Shown piece by piece: positions 45,936-57,737 of a DNA stretch of 64,000 nucleotides. Origin of the DNA: Vicia villosa (taxonomy: Eukaryota > Streptophyta > Magnoliopsida > Fabales > Fabaceae); the NCBI RefSeq assembly GCF_029867415.1, contig NC_081184.1:75862364-75926363 (forward strand), read 5' to 3'. Below the pieces are notes generated by a model. That model searched no databases, was not told the DNA's origin, and was given only the letters and a program-made list of their open reading frames with translations. Position 1 is the first letter of the stretch, and each line of letters begins with the position of its first letter. A program made the translations under genes and the position numbers.

Positions 45936-46780
45936 AGGTTGTCAAATCCTTCATCAAGATATAATCAAAGGATTCATTCTGATGAACAAACCATCAATAC
46001 ATTCGCCATATGGCATCTGAAAGCTCCTCGCAGGTAATGTTTTGATATGCCAACAACATTTCTCAGACAGCATTCAATGCAATTTCCAACATCACTTCCG
46101 GTGGAGGTAAGTGCAAATTTTCAGGGCATCTAAATATTCAATCATCTTCTACCTTCAGATTCCAATCGGTCTCTTCAGGTTTAAGAAGATTGAATAGGGG
46201 CAACTGTTATACCCCAAAATTTGCCCACATCTTTTTCAAAAAGAAGGCAACAGACTTCTGTCTAAAAATTGGGAGTTTCATATAATCTTGGATTTTATTT
46301 CATAAATATCCTGATTTTATGAATACTCGGTTTTTAGAATATTTCTTATTCGGTATTTTGGTTCGCTGTTGAATTTATTCTTACACAAACGCCAAGTACT
46401 GTTTATCACTTCACACACGCTATTTATTTGAGATTTATTTGCAGATAAATAGTACTGACGCAATTGGTACATAATTAAATTTTGCAGGCGCAGAGTCCGG
46501 GGATTCAGACTGTGCTGGTAACAAGTAAATTATTATTAGTTTTTGTTTCCCACTAATTTTTGTACTATATTATTATTTTCAAAATCTCTTCTATTGTTTT
46601 CAAAATCTCTTCCTTTCTTTTCAAATCTCTTTCTTTCAAATCAAATCATAACTTTATTCCATACATCTCTCTTTTTCAAACCCTACCATACACTTTCTTT
46701 CAAATCCTACTACCACTCAAATTTTCCTTTTTTGTACGGTATCACTTCATTCCCCAACGTCTCTATCCTTCTTTTCACTC

Positions 46781-46788
46781 TATAAATA
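46781..46788 (+). promoter_or_regulatory. TATA box candidate 1 in LTR2
   Basis: TATAAATA, matching 9927-9934 in LTR1. It is 99 nt upstream of the ATG of the 55-codon ORF, a normal plant 5' UTR distance. Confidence 0.5.
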
Positions 46789-46879
46789 CCCCTCATTTTT
46801 TCCATAAATTCTCACATCAAATTTCACTCATTTCTCAAACTTCTACCTCATAATTATTTTCTCTTCTTCCCTGGCAAAA

Positions 46880-47047
46880 ATGGCAAAGTGGATGGATACG
46901 TTTTTTCTTATGGTCATCACTGTTTTGGTGGTGATCATGTCCTTTTTCTGTCTGCATAGTCCTGAAAAATGCGGACCTGGGTTGCTTACACTCCCATTCA
47001 TCTATATGTTGTTATTTATAGCATGGGTTTTTAATCGTCATTTTTAA
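46880..47047 (+). CDS. LTR-encoded small membrane protein ORF (55 aa)
   Basis: I do not recognise this protein. The ORF starts in a good plant context (AAAAATGGC), follows a TATA box at 46781 and ends with TAA. It would encode two hydrophobic segments, FFLMVITVLVVIMSFFCL (about residues 8-25) and LLTLPFIYMLLFIAWVF (about 35-51). They are separated by a short loop, HSPEKCGPG, and the protein ends in NRHF. The segment lies inside an Ogre LTR, upstream of the usual coding region. The LTR1 copy (10026-10194) is frameshifted. It may be a captured host fragment, a genuine accessory ORF or chance; the hydrophobic pattern and start context argue mildly against chance. Confidence 0.4.
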   Translation: MAKWMDTFFLMVITVLVVIMSFFCLHSPEKCGPGLLTLPFIYMLLFIAWVFNRHF

Positions 47048-48670
47048 AGTTTGTCGTATCTTTCGCTTTCAAATAATGTACCGTTTATTTTATTTGTCGT
47101 AATGTTCATTATATTATGTAATATTTGTACTCTCAGTAATAAATGTCGTACTATCTGTCGTACTGTCGTTTAATTATCAAGATAATATTATGTGTGTTTA
47201 TTGCTAGTTACATATTTATTTTTCTATGCATTAAATATTTTTCAAGATTATTATCGGTAATTTCGTTCGTGTACAGTATATTTTATTTATTTATTATGTT
47301 TTGTGTTTTTCTAACAACTCAGGTAAATAAATTTTCACCATTAACACAACAAAAAACAAAAAGAAAAATTAACTTTAACTGTTGAATTTTCACTTTAACT
47401 GTTACGTTAATGCCCGGACAGCCAGTTAACAGTCAAACCCGCTGACAACACGATTCTCCGTGTTTTGTATCACCATCCTAATCAATCTTTTGCATTTCAA
47501 AATTCCAAGATTTTTGTTATAGAAGTCTTCTGATAATCACATGATCAGCAGAAACTCAACACTGCACAAAAATCAGGTACGCTTAACTGTCTCCTACACA
47601 AACAGTCCCTAACTAGGGTTTTTGTTTTTTTTCAGGAGAACAAGTTTTTTGAGACCTCAAGTGGATTTCATGGACCTCCATATGTCTCAAAGTACCACCA
47701 GAAAAATTTTCAAACTTCAATTCGCTCAGACGCCCAGTCAGCAGCTCAAACAGTCAACAAACGACCAGTTTGACCGAAAAGTCAACAGACAGTCAAAAAT
47801 GAAATTTTTTGTCAACATCCATATTTTGTCAAAAGATTCATCATTTGATCAATGGTTGATCATAATTCATCAAGAAAAGATCAGAAATCAACAAAACCCT
47901 AAGTTTCAAAATTAGGGTTTTCTCCTAAAAAGTCAACTGAACTTTGACTGGCCATAACTCTCTCCTCATTCATTCAAAAAATTCCAACCAAAGCTTGTTT
48001 TGATGGAAATTCAATTATCTTTCAAATTTAATTGATCCCATGGTCACTGGATTCACCATTTGAAAAATATGAGCTTAGACATTACAGGTCATTTTCAAAG
48101 TCAACAAAAAGTGGTTTTTTGTCAAAGGCCATAACATCAAGAAAACTTCTCCAAATGAAAAAATTTTCCAAAGTAGCTTGTAGAGGACATCTTGAGGTTT
48201 CTAAAAAGTACAAGAACTCCTTCATATGATCAAAATTGAGGGAGATATGCCTTGTTGAAGTTGGCTATTTTTTGGGAAAATGCATGAAACCAACATTGAT
48301 CAAAAATGATTTTTTTCCAAAAGAGGCCAAGTTTTCATGATCCAAACATGTTCCCAATAATGTTAAAGGGCTTCCACGACCAACATTGGGCCCATAACAT
48401 TTTTATTTCTTTTTTAATTTAATTTTATTACCTTTAAAATTAAATTAAAAAGAAATGGTGCAAGATCATTATCCAAAGCTTTTGTCTCTTGCTTGAGTCA
48501 TCAAGGTAGCTTAATTTCTGCAACAAAGAGATGGTACAGCAGGCCTAGAGCAAGAGGGTGAAGAAATTCAAAGCCATGGCCAAAGAATTCAAAGATTTTT
48601 ATATTAAAAAATTCAAAGGTTCAAAGATCATCAATGCAAGATAGCTTAGCTTTGCAGCACATTCATTGCT

Positions 48671-48678
48671 TATAAATG
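48671..48678 (+). promoter_or_regulatory. TATA box candidate 2 in LTR2
   Basis: TATAAATG in GCTTATAAATGAAGTAGAACAC, followed by a purine stretch and ACACACACG. It is conserved with 11821-11828 although the surrounding LTR sequence is diverged. Confidence 0.5.
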
Positions 48679-50702
48679 AAGTAGAACACTTCAGTAAGAG
48701 GACACACACGAATTCAGAATCAAATCCATGCTTGTAACACACTTGTATCATACTTGAAATTTTGCAAGAAATTTGAAATTCGAATTTTAAGTTTCAGCTC
48801 AATTCAATCCAAATTAAATACTTAAACACGATCCCTGAACATCATTGAACCTTTCCAAATCAATTTCAAGCCTTGAAGCTCACTGAATCGAGCTCAAAAG
48901 CTCACGGTTTGTCCAAACTGAAATTTACAAAAATACTATTATTCATGCATATTCAATAAGATGTAATCCCATATTTGTGTTTAGTTTTGTGCCCTGATCG
49001 TTTCTGGAGCTTTAATTTAATTTTTATGAAGGTTTGAAGCATATACCATTTTAGGGTTCTTGGAGCTCGAAATGGGATCCTTCGATTTAGGCAGAATTAG
49101 AATAAACCAGAGGCATATTCAAGTTCAGTGGATCTGGACGAGTCAAATGGACATGTCGCGAAATATTTTTGTATAGGTTTGCCCCTATTCGTTATTTTGC
49201 AGGGATGAAGGAGGTGTATTACAGCGCTTTTGGTAAAAAATGCTGTTAAAAGTAGAGGCGAGAGGAAGAAGACGACGAGGTGTCATCTCCTGATTGGCTG
49301 ATTCAAATTGGTTCGCGCGCGTTTTGATTTTCGTTTGCAGATGGATCACGTGTGACATGAAACACGCGTTAGCATGTACCCTCGTACCATCAGTCCTCAG
49401 ATCTCATTAAAGTTTCATCCAACGTGCCAGAAGCTACAGCGCACCATGGACTCTCAAAGCTTTGCCACACAGAATCATAATTTAATATATTTTCTATTTT
49501 ATTTAATTCTCTTTGTGAAATTTTTTAAAAATATTTTTAAAAATCAGAAAAATACACAAAAAATATTTTCAGGTTAATAAAATATTGTATTAATTTTTGA
49601 CACAAAAATATTTTATTTTTCTTAATAATTAATATATTTTGTTTAATTAATCAATATATATTCATATATTTCATTTAAATTATTTCTAACCTATCAAAAA
49701 ATCAGAAAAAAAAATATTTTATTTTATTAAATTGAGTTTATATATTATAAACTAATTTTGTACATATTTAGAATATTTTCCTCTTTATGTTTAATTTATG
49801 TGTATAATTATTTGTATAATTATATGTTAATTAAATTAATATTTTCAAAAAAACAATTTCAAAAATCCCAAAAAAATTAATTTTATTTTAAAATTAATTA
49901 ACAAGCAATATGAACATATTTTAGACTTAATTTTTAGGTTTAAATTTTATTTCTACCTTTTTCTCATTTAATTAAATTAATCATGCATTAATTCTAATTA
50001 AAATCAATCATCAAAAATCCAAAAACATTTTCCCTTTATCTTATTGCAATTTAAATTCATAGATAAGTGTATAGGTTGTCAAATTCATGTAAATAGCGTA
50101 GTTTACATTTCCCGCACAATCGATGTAATAGCGTAGATTTACTTTCCGCATTTTACATTCCCGCACTTTAATTTCTGTACATATAAAACTGCGTGTATGT
50201 CAAGAACAAAAACTGAAGCGCTAGATCACCAATCTCAAAGACAAATATATCTGAAACAAAACACAATAACACTTGCACCTCTTAGGGTAATCCCTCTGTT
50301 ACTCTTTCCAAAATCAATTCTATTATTTCAAATGCAATTCAAATAATTTCTTTCTGTATCCAGTCAAAGAAAATTTTCTAAAAGAAAATAGGAAAGGACC
50401 TTATGAACTTAGGGTAGATCTCCTAATTGCTTGCTCAAATCAAACAAAACAACAAATGTTTCACATATCACTGTTTTTAAAACAAAACTTTCAAAAAAAG
50501 ACAACATTTTGTATATATCCAAACAAGGATCATTACGAAGTTAAAGATCTTTTTTCAAAACATCTTTCGAAAGATAAAACACTTTGTATACATCCGCACA
50601 AGGATCATTACAAAGTTAATTTACAAAGGCATTTTAAAACCACATACAAGCATTTCAAAGCAAGACAAATGATTCAAACAAGTGAGCTAAGCAATTAAGA
50701 GC

Positions 50703-50751
50703 CCATGGATAACCATGGATACAAAGGGGTGCTAATACCTTCCCTTTGTAT
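50703..50751 (+). promoter_or_regulatory. Twin hairpin of LTR2
   Basis: CCATGG-ATAA-CCATGG (50703-50718) abuts ATACAAAGGG/CCCTTTGTAT (50719-50751). The whole block is identical to LTR1. Confidence 0.7.
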
Positions 50752-50918
50752 AACCTACCCCCGAACCCAAAATCTCTTAAAGGTCTTTTTCTGTTTCTTT
50801 TATAAACCTTTCCTTAATTGGATAAAATAAAAGTCGGTGGCGACTCTCTAATTTTCACAAACTCAAAAAATAAAAGAAGAGTCAGTTCGTATCTCACGAG
50901 AAAAAACCGAGGACGACA

Positions 50919-50986
50919 CTCTTGATGCTACACAGTTTGAGAAATTGCGAAGAAAGTTGGGACTCTGCATCCTTGAAAAACCATAG
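50919..50986 (+). pseudogene. C-terminal end of Ty1/copia RNase H (Maximus/SIRE-like)
   Basis: The frame reads DATQFEKLRRKLGLCILEKP then TAG (50984-50986). This is a typical end of a Maximus/SIRE-lineage copia polyprotein. The rest lies beyond the left edge of the Ogre array, so the Ogre probably inserted into this copia gene. Downstream is about 350 nt of untranslated sequence and a PPT. Confidence 0.65.
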
Positions 50987-51341
50987 AGTAGACAACAACA
51001 ACAACAAAAACAAAAATACAAGTGGAGAAGACACTTCTTTTGGCTTTGGCAACATTTGTGGCCAAACAGGGGGAGAAGTATTATGTGTCTCCCCAGAACA
51101 ACAAGAATGGTGGTTGTGTGTGATCAACAATTCTATTTGCTTATCTTTGTGTTGATCTGTTTGTGCTTGTGCTACTCTTGTGGTTGTCTGTTTGTTTTTG
51201 TCTAAGCACTGTGTGCATACTGGTGATGTATGTTGTTTGTTTGTATTAGCTTGTGTTTTGTGTTTTGTTTATCCGCTGCAAGTTTTTCTCTGGTATGGTG
51301 TGACAGGATGTTTTAGCCAAAAAATTTCCAAAGGGGGAGAT
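50987..51341 (+). other. Copia 3' untranslated region and polypurine tract
   Basis: T/G-rich noncoding sequence ending in CCAAAGGGGGAGAT, the characteristic Maximus/SIRE PPT (about 51329-51341) directly before the LTR. Confidence 0.7.
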
Positions 51342-52170
51342 TGAAGGTGTTTTGCATGTTGGCTGCATTATTGGTAAAACATACCTGGTTGATTGTGTAT
51401 ATGCAGGTTGCATATATGTGTGGAGCTAATACAGGTTTTGTAGTGAATGTCATGATCGATGTCATGACATCCATATGTGATAGCAGGAGCTGTTAGTTTT
51501 TATTAATTGTGTTTCCTGATTTATCACTTTTATCTGTTTAGGAAACTTTTTATTAAGTGCTGCTAATTTCGTTCACAAGATCCTACTGACAGCACATTGT
51601 GTAACAGACAGTTGGCGTGTGAATTAGGTTAACTTTGTTAACCCTAATGTGTTTCTAAAAAAAGCCCAAGGCCCAAGACTGCATATAAAAAGAACTGCAA
51701 TCCTAATTTGGAACGCAGACAGAAGATTGTGTATTGTGAAGAACGTTTGTTCTGTAACTGTCTCTTGTGATCCACGCTATTATCTTTGATGATTGCGTTG
51801 GAATTAGTTTGTGTTGTGTCACTCTAAGCTTTTAAGCACGAGTGTGTGTCTCTTGATTGAAGCTTTTAAGCATATCAAGGTGTGTTTTTTAAGTGTGTCT
51901 TCTATCTGTAATTGTTTATTGTGTATGTGTAATCACTGCTGTGATTGAGGGGGAGTGGAATGGAGATATTCCATATCTAGGTAGAACCTAGGTAGAAGGG
52001 TCATTGGGTAGTGATTAAGTGATAAGTTGTAAACGGGGGAGTTTAGCTTTGAATTGATACTATTGATAATGGACTTCATCCCTGGCTTGGTAGCCCCCAG
52101 AGTAGGTTGTTTGAACCGAACTGGGTAAACAATTTTGTGTGTTCTTTACTGTTTTATACTGTTTGATATT
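51342..52170 (+). repeat. Copia Maximus/SIRE-like LTR, first segment
   Basis: It starts TGAAGGTGTTTTGCATGTTG after the PPT and contains GGCTGCATTATTGGTAAAAC. Its body has the family's AGCTTTTAAGCA motif, and its U5 has GAGGGGGAGTGGAATGG with CATATCTAGGTAG. The right boundary is approximate. Confidence 0.6.
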
Positions 52171-52858
52171 ACTGTCTGTGCTGCGTAATTGTGGATGTCA
52201 TAACATCCAGTTAGACATCTAGCGTACGTTACTAGAATGTTCAGGAAACTAATGATTGAAGATCTATTTTCTTGGAGAATATTTTGCAGATCTTTAGCAT
52301 TCTTCCTACTGCATTTTGAAGTCCAAATCCAGACCAGATGTGTGTTATAAATAGCAAGCTACAAACTTATTGAATATCATAACTTACGGAATGAGGTTAG
52401 GGTTTTTCCTTTTACTGTGAGCCTTTCTAATATCATGTTGATAGAAGAGTAGGATTGTTTATGGAGTTGTCTGTCAAGCATTCATAAGGTGCTAAGTATT
52501 AAATGTATGTGTGTCACTTAGGTATCTTTAATATAGTTATCTAAGTGTGTGTTGCTTGTGTTTCAAGCTATTGTTCTTGATCAAAGCTTTTAAGCAAGAT
52601 CAAGTATTTATTGATTAAGGGAGTCTTAATCGTGTATTATTTGTAATTGAAGATTATGGTAAAGGGCCGTCAATATTAGTAATGTGTATTGCTATTGTGA
52701 GACATCACTGTGGTGATTGGAAGTGAAAGGGGTCTCTCATATCTAGGAGGTTTCTAGGTAGATGTTGCATTGGGTAGGGATTAAGTGAGAAGTCAGTAAA
52801 CCGGAGGTTGTTTACGTGTGAACCGGAGGTTGTTTGCATAATACTTTGAATTGTTTAT
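52171..52858 (+). repeat. Copia LTR, second, 5'-truncated segment
   Basis: It repeats the LTR features in order: TTATAAATAGCAAGC (TATA near 52347), AAGCTTTTAAGCAAG, and CATATCTAGGAGG in U5. It ends in a doubled AACCGGAGGTTGTTT. The 5' part of the LTR is missing. It is diverged from the first segment, so it comes from another insertion. Confidence 0.55.
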
Positions 52859-53092
52859 TTTTATTATATTTTTCTACTTTATTATATAAATATTATTTAT
52901 TTTCATGTTGCTTGAATTTTTTTCTTTACATATGGGTTGTTACCAAGAAAGATCACACATATAACCCTGAACATTATCTTACTGGCTACCGTAATATGAT
53001 TTGTCACATGCTTCCAGAAAACGTAATATAAATATCTTTACTGTTTTTATCGTGCATCAATATATTTACTTCTGGTACACTAACATATTATA
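52859..53092 (+). other. Unassigned A/T-rich spacer with short coding-like tract
   Basis: A 234-bp spacer between copia LTR segments. At about 52945-53025 a frame reads KKDHTYNPEHYLTGYRN and runs to a TAA at about 53029. It has ordinary amino acid composition, unlike the flanks. I cannot assign it. Confidence 0.35.
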
Positions 53093-53777
53093 TGTTAGGT
53101 TTGGTTTGTTGGCTGCATTTTGGTAAAACAATAAGTTCAGCAAGATGTTAGACAATATGTCGTGACATGTTGCTACGACATTGGATCCTGTTTTGTTTTT
53201 ATTTCTGGAAGATCTATTTCTAATGTTCCAGAAGATTTGTTTTGTAGATCAAGAAACACATTGAAGATTAGATTCTCCGAAGATTTATTTCAAAGTTGAA
53301 GAGATAACATAATATCTTATTTGCTTGATTAGATGTCAAAACATTTTGCCTTGTATTTGAAGATTTGATTAGATGTGATTTGATTTGATTTGATTTGTGG
53401 TTATAGTCATATTAAATATCCAAGCCCAAGCTCTGCACTGACTTATAAAAGTAGGAGTCTAAACCTAAGAAGATCACGAAGCTGGGGAATAAGGATTAGT
53501 ATCTTTTAGGGTTTCACATATTATTTTTATGTCACTCGTGTATCTTGTTTGATGCATAGAGTTTGACTAATTGTTCATTGTTCATTGTGATACACTCATG
53601 AACTTTTAAGCAAGAGTGCAATCTGTTTTATTGGAAATGTGCTCTTCTGTCAATTATTATTATTTTTGACAATCACAGATGGGTGATTGTAGGAAGTGAG
53701 AGGGGGTTCTCATATCTAGAAGTGTCATAGGTAGAAATTACATAAGGTAGTGATTAGGTGATAAGTTTCCACTTGCC
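53093..53777 (+). repeat. Copia Maximus/SIRE-like LTR, third segment
   Basis: It starts TGTTAGGTTTGGTTTGTTGG and GCTGCATTTTGGTAAAACAA, and has the AACTTTTAAGCAAGAG and CATATCTAGAAG motifs. It ends near GATAAGTTTCCA. At about 685 bp it is probably a solo or truncated LTR. It has cut off the left part of the following Ogre-like LTR. Confidence 0.6.
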
Positions 53778-54190
53778 TATTTATTTTTCCTTTTAAGAGG
53801 AACTACAAATGCTCTGACTTCCCTATTGCACTTAAGGGGTATGTAGGCACAAGATGCGATGTCTTTCCGATCACACACTTTTAAAAATTTCTTTTCTCAC
53901 CATCCCACTCTATTTCACAAAACAAAAACAACAACAATAACATATATTTTCAAAGAGGTTCCTATAGAGTACTGCAGACGTGAAGGGTGCTAATATCGCC
54001 CCCTTGCATAACCAACCCCCGAACATAGGATATCTGTTTATTTTATTAGTTTTGATTTTAAAATCTTCTTTGGGTTTTATTTCGCTCTTTTTCCCATTTT
54101 CTTTGGAAACAATAAAGCACGATGGCAACTTTCACTAAAATACGAGTTGAGTCAATCTAATGGTTTCGTCCTCAATTTTTCATCGCTACA
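53778..54190 (+). repeat. 3' end of a truncated Ogre-like LTR (E)
   Basis: It contains GAACTACAAATGCTCTGACT, also found in solo LTR 2 near 21778. A decayed twin hairpin lies at 53962-54009 (CTATAG-AGTA-CTGCAG). Further right are AACCAACCCCCGAAC and a PBS-like ATGGCAACTTT at 54121. It ends CGCTACA at 54190, where reverse-strand sequence F begins. Its 5' part is missing. Confidence 0.65.
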
Positions 54191-54990
54191 TCCATGAATC
54201 ACCATGCTTGAAAGTTCTTGATCGTCTTCAATGATGGAAGCTATATCTTGATCATCCAGGTTGCTGAAGCCGATGCTGTAGAAAATCTCATGCAAAGCCT
54301 TGTCATATCTTGCAGATTCAGACTTCTTTCCTTTTGACATGTGGGGTAAGAATCCTAGACCACTCTTATTCTTGTTAACCGAGAGCTCAAGCACTTAGCC
54401 AAATCCTTCATACTATCCTTTTTCAACAACTTCTTTGGCATGTTTCAAGGAAGAAATATATGCACTTGCTCTTTTATCTTGTACAGAGTTTACAATCTCC
54501 AAAGCTTGGAAATGAGTCCCAAGCTCTTCTGCACCTGCGTCAATATACTGAAAAGATGATAACTGACTGATAATCATCGTCTACTCTCCATAGACGGACA
54601 CAAGTTTATCATTCACGGCAAATTTCAGCATTTGGTGGAGAGTGGAGGTCACGGCTCCAACGTTATGAATCTGGAGCCTTCCCAACAGACAGTTGTAAGC
54701 AAGGTGGATATCCATCACTTGAAAAGTAACCTCTAAAACGTGAGGACCAATGAGGATTGGAAGGTTGACTTCATCAATGATAGTGAACTTTGAACCATCA
54801 AAGGCTTTCACAATAATTTTGTTTGATCTAATAGGTACCCCTGATAAGATAACCTAGCCAAGGTGCACTTCGCTATAACATCCAATGAAGATCGTGTATC
54901 TACCAACAAATTGGTCAGAGTATCCTCTCCATACTTCATAGAAGTATGTAGGGCATGATTATGATCCAGGCCTTTTTAAGGTAACTCTTC
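54191..54990 (-). pseudogene. Element F protease and linker remnant
   Basis: The minus-strand frame 54811-54581 contains VTFQVMDIHLAYNCLLGR and GAVTSTLHQMLKF, aligning with the protease of copies A and B (YVMDIHPAYSCLLGCPWIH, AVTSTLHQKLKY). Upstream, near 54905, the active site reads LVDTRSSLDV. The catalytic Asp is present but the following Gly is Arg. A linker fragment (FSNLDDQDIASIIED) follows at 54394-54191. It cannot be active. Confidence 0.75.
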
Positions 54991-56559
54991 TTTAGTGAAG
55001 CTCAAAAAGTTACTGATAGAGATATTGGCCAGAACTTTATCAAGCTGCTCAACGGTCACACCATGTTCCACATAGGCCTGCTCTAAGACTTTCATTAGAG
55101 TATTCCGGTGAGCCTCGGAATTCAGTAGTAAATACATCAGGGAAATCTTGGACTGAACCTAGAAGAGTTTATTAACAACCTTTAATCACATTTCTTGATT
55201 AAGTTCAGAAATTCTTCTACATCCTTGTCTTTATGTTCAAGGATAGGTTCTTCACTTATAGTCAAAGGATTTTTACCAAGGTATGTTTTAGGCATACCTT
55301 TTTGGGGAGGAACTTGAGCAAACAAACGACCACTTCTAGTCATTCAACATTATCAGCAATGTTCTCAACAATCGGCATATAATCAAGTTTAACTTCTTCT
55401 TTTCCTGCCATAATAGTAGCACTATATTTCCAAGGAATAGTAGTACTAGAATTGTAAGGAAAAGGCTTCGGCATATAAACAATAAGAGGAGTGATTGCAG
55501 TATTCTGGCTATTGTAAGCTACTTCCACAATCTCATGTATGTTGAATTCAGCTGTTACAACATTGATTATAGCTTCTCCATTTCTTTCATAAGTGATGTG
55601 GAGGGTACGATCATCCAGCGCTTTCTGAACATCCTTTCGTACTTGTGGTCACCCGTGGGGATCCCGTGAATAGACTCTACAGAAGACATGATTATGTTGG
55701 AAGAACGCTAATTTGCACAGGTTGATGTGGATGTTGACCAGTGATTCTCTGACCAGCTCAATGTCGAAAACGTTGTACTTCCATGGAAAACCATCTACCA
55801 TGTTGGTTTCATTCTCATTTCAATTTCTTGTCACTTGGATGATCCCTCTGTCCAACAACTGTTGTACACCTCTTAGTACAATAGAACAACCACATGGACT
55901 CCTGCAACAGATTCGACAAGAACCATAATTATGTCGTTATCAAGTGTACATAAAAAATATGGTATTCACCAAGACATCCTTGTACCATGTTTACTGAGTG
56001 GACATTTTTAACTATTCTTCTTCTGATATTGATAATTCCTCTATCCATTAAACCTTAGAGGTCATCAACCACCATCATGCACCCATGGATAGTATTGGAG
56101 CACTTTTAGCAAACGTTGTAGTCATGCGGAGGAAAATAGTTCACATAGAAAAGTTTGCATCTGCACCAACAATTTTGAAAATTCACGGATATCATAGATA
56201 TGTTCATAAGCAGGTTAAATGTGTAATGCATTCACTGAAGTTCCCTCATGAACAGGCAAAGGATTCCTATGAACATTTGGATTCACATCTCTGAAGGTAA
56301 GAATATCACTCCTAACTAGCTTTTGCACTTCACTCATCAATGGGTAGCAATTTTCAATGGTGTGACCTAAAGCATCTTTGTGGAAAGTATAATGAGCATC
56401 ATCCTTGTACTAGTATGGGAGAGTTGCCAGAAGGATTGGTGGATCCCTTTCTAGATCAAATTCCTTTGCAAGAGCGTCGGGAGGAGTTCAACATATGTCA
56501 TAGGAATTGGGTCAAAAGGTGGATATCTTGGAGCCCTTTGATGTAGGTTGTATTGTTGA

Positions 56560-57737
56560 GGAGCCTATTTTTGAGGCTATTGTTGTTGTTGAGAAGGTCT
56601 TTGCTGAGTATTTTTTTGTCGAGACTGATTGATCACTTGAGTGACAACAACAATTTTTTGTCGTTGATAACCTCTTTTCCTTCCCCTAGAGATAGTGCTT
56701 ACAGTTTCTTCTTTCTTCTTGGTAAAATTACTTCCAAACCTCTTCATTCTACTATTAGATGAACCACTATCTTTGGATATACAACCTTCTTTGACACCTT
56801 TTTCAAGATGCATTTCCATATTTACCATTTCAGTAAAGTCACTAGGAGCGCTTGCCACCATTTTCTCATAGTAAAAGGTACTCAAGGTCTTAAGAAAAAC
56901 CTTGGTTGCCTCCTGCTCTTGCATCGGAGGAATAATCTGGGCAGCCAACTCACACCATCTTTACACATATTCCTTAAAGGACTCTTTTTATTTTTGGGAC
57001 ATAGCACAGAGTTTATCTCTGTCCGGCGCCATATTAATGTTGTATTTGTATTTTTTTATAAAGGTTTCACCCAAGTCATGGAAATTACGAATGTGTGTAT
57101 TATCCAGACCCATATACCATTTCAGAGAAGCATATGAAAGACAATCCTAGAAATAGTGAATCAACAAGTGTTGGTACTTAGTGTGCATGGACATCTTGCT
57201 GACAAACATAATCTAGTGACTGCAAGGACAAGAATTTCCTTTGTATTTCTCAAATTCCAGGAGTTTGAATTTAGCAGGAACTCTGACATTCAAAACAAAG
57301 CAAAGGCCGTTGACTTCTTTCCCAAAATAGATCTTTTCCCCTAAGGGCCTTGATCTACTTTTGCATTTCTTGGAACTCATCTTTGAATTCCTCTATTCTT
57401 CCATATACACCCATACCTTCAGAAGGTGCACCATGAAAAATAGTTGAAAGGAACAACATCTACTATAGTAAGAGTAGTGGTTATAGTTGCTTGAGTCATT
57501 GAAGCGAGAATGTTGTCCAGCTAGTTGAAAGTCCATGTTTATTCCCCAAGGTTGAGTGGTCGTAGGATTCAAAACCAGAATTGTAGGAATCTGAGGAGTC
57601 ATGACTTTGGAGATCACAGTTGTTTAAACTTGAGGTGATGGTTGATTATGAGCAGCCACTAGGTCTTCTACCAATGATGTCATTCTCTCAATACCAGTAT
57701 GCAAAACTGCAACTTCCTCTTGCCATTCTTGATCACT
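56560..57737 (-). pseudogene. Element F gag remnant
   Basis: This is a gag from near its N-terminus (EEVAVLHTG, RMTSLVEDLVAAHNQP) through a stop-ridden core to the frame 56948-56577. That frame contains ATKVFLKTLSTFYYEKMVAS and SDFTEMVNMEMHLEKGV, aligned with the region ELVDMFMGTL...GERVESG of Ogre Gag. It ends Gln-rich. Several stops and shifts lie between 57610 and 56950. The remainder down to 55000 has only short fragments, such as 55528-55340 with PKPFPYNSSTTIPWKY, a match to the gag-protease junction. Confidence 0.75.

Larger units (their letters stand above)
46205..50918 (+). repeat. Ogre copy B 3' LTR (LTR2, 4714 bp)
   Basis: It starts TGTTATACCCC and ends GGACGACA, then runs into copia coding sequence, so it marks the right edge of the Ogre array. 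It is close to LTR1 in the first 2 kb and the last 1.3 kb but strongly diverged in between (about 48430-48540 and 48830-49480). TATA candidates lie at 46781-46788 and 48671-48678. It carries the twin hairpin at 50703-50751 and a PBS-like motif at 50838-50847. Confidence 0.95.
54191..57737 (-). mobile_element. Decayed Tat/Ogre-type gag-protease region (F)
   Basis: Reading leftward there are gag, a linker and protease of a Ty3/gypsy element, with many stops and frameshifts. The sequence is of another family than copies A, B and D. It is bounded on the left by LTR E and on the right by the gag of copy D. No LTR, PBS, RT or integrase of its own is seen. It is clearly the oldest sequence in the window judged by damage. 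Confidence 0.75.
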
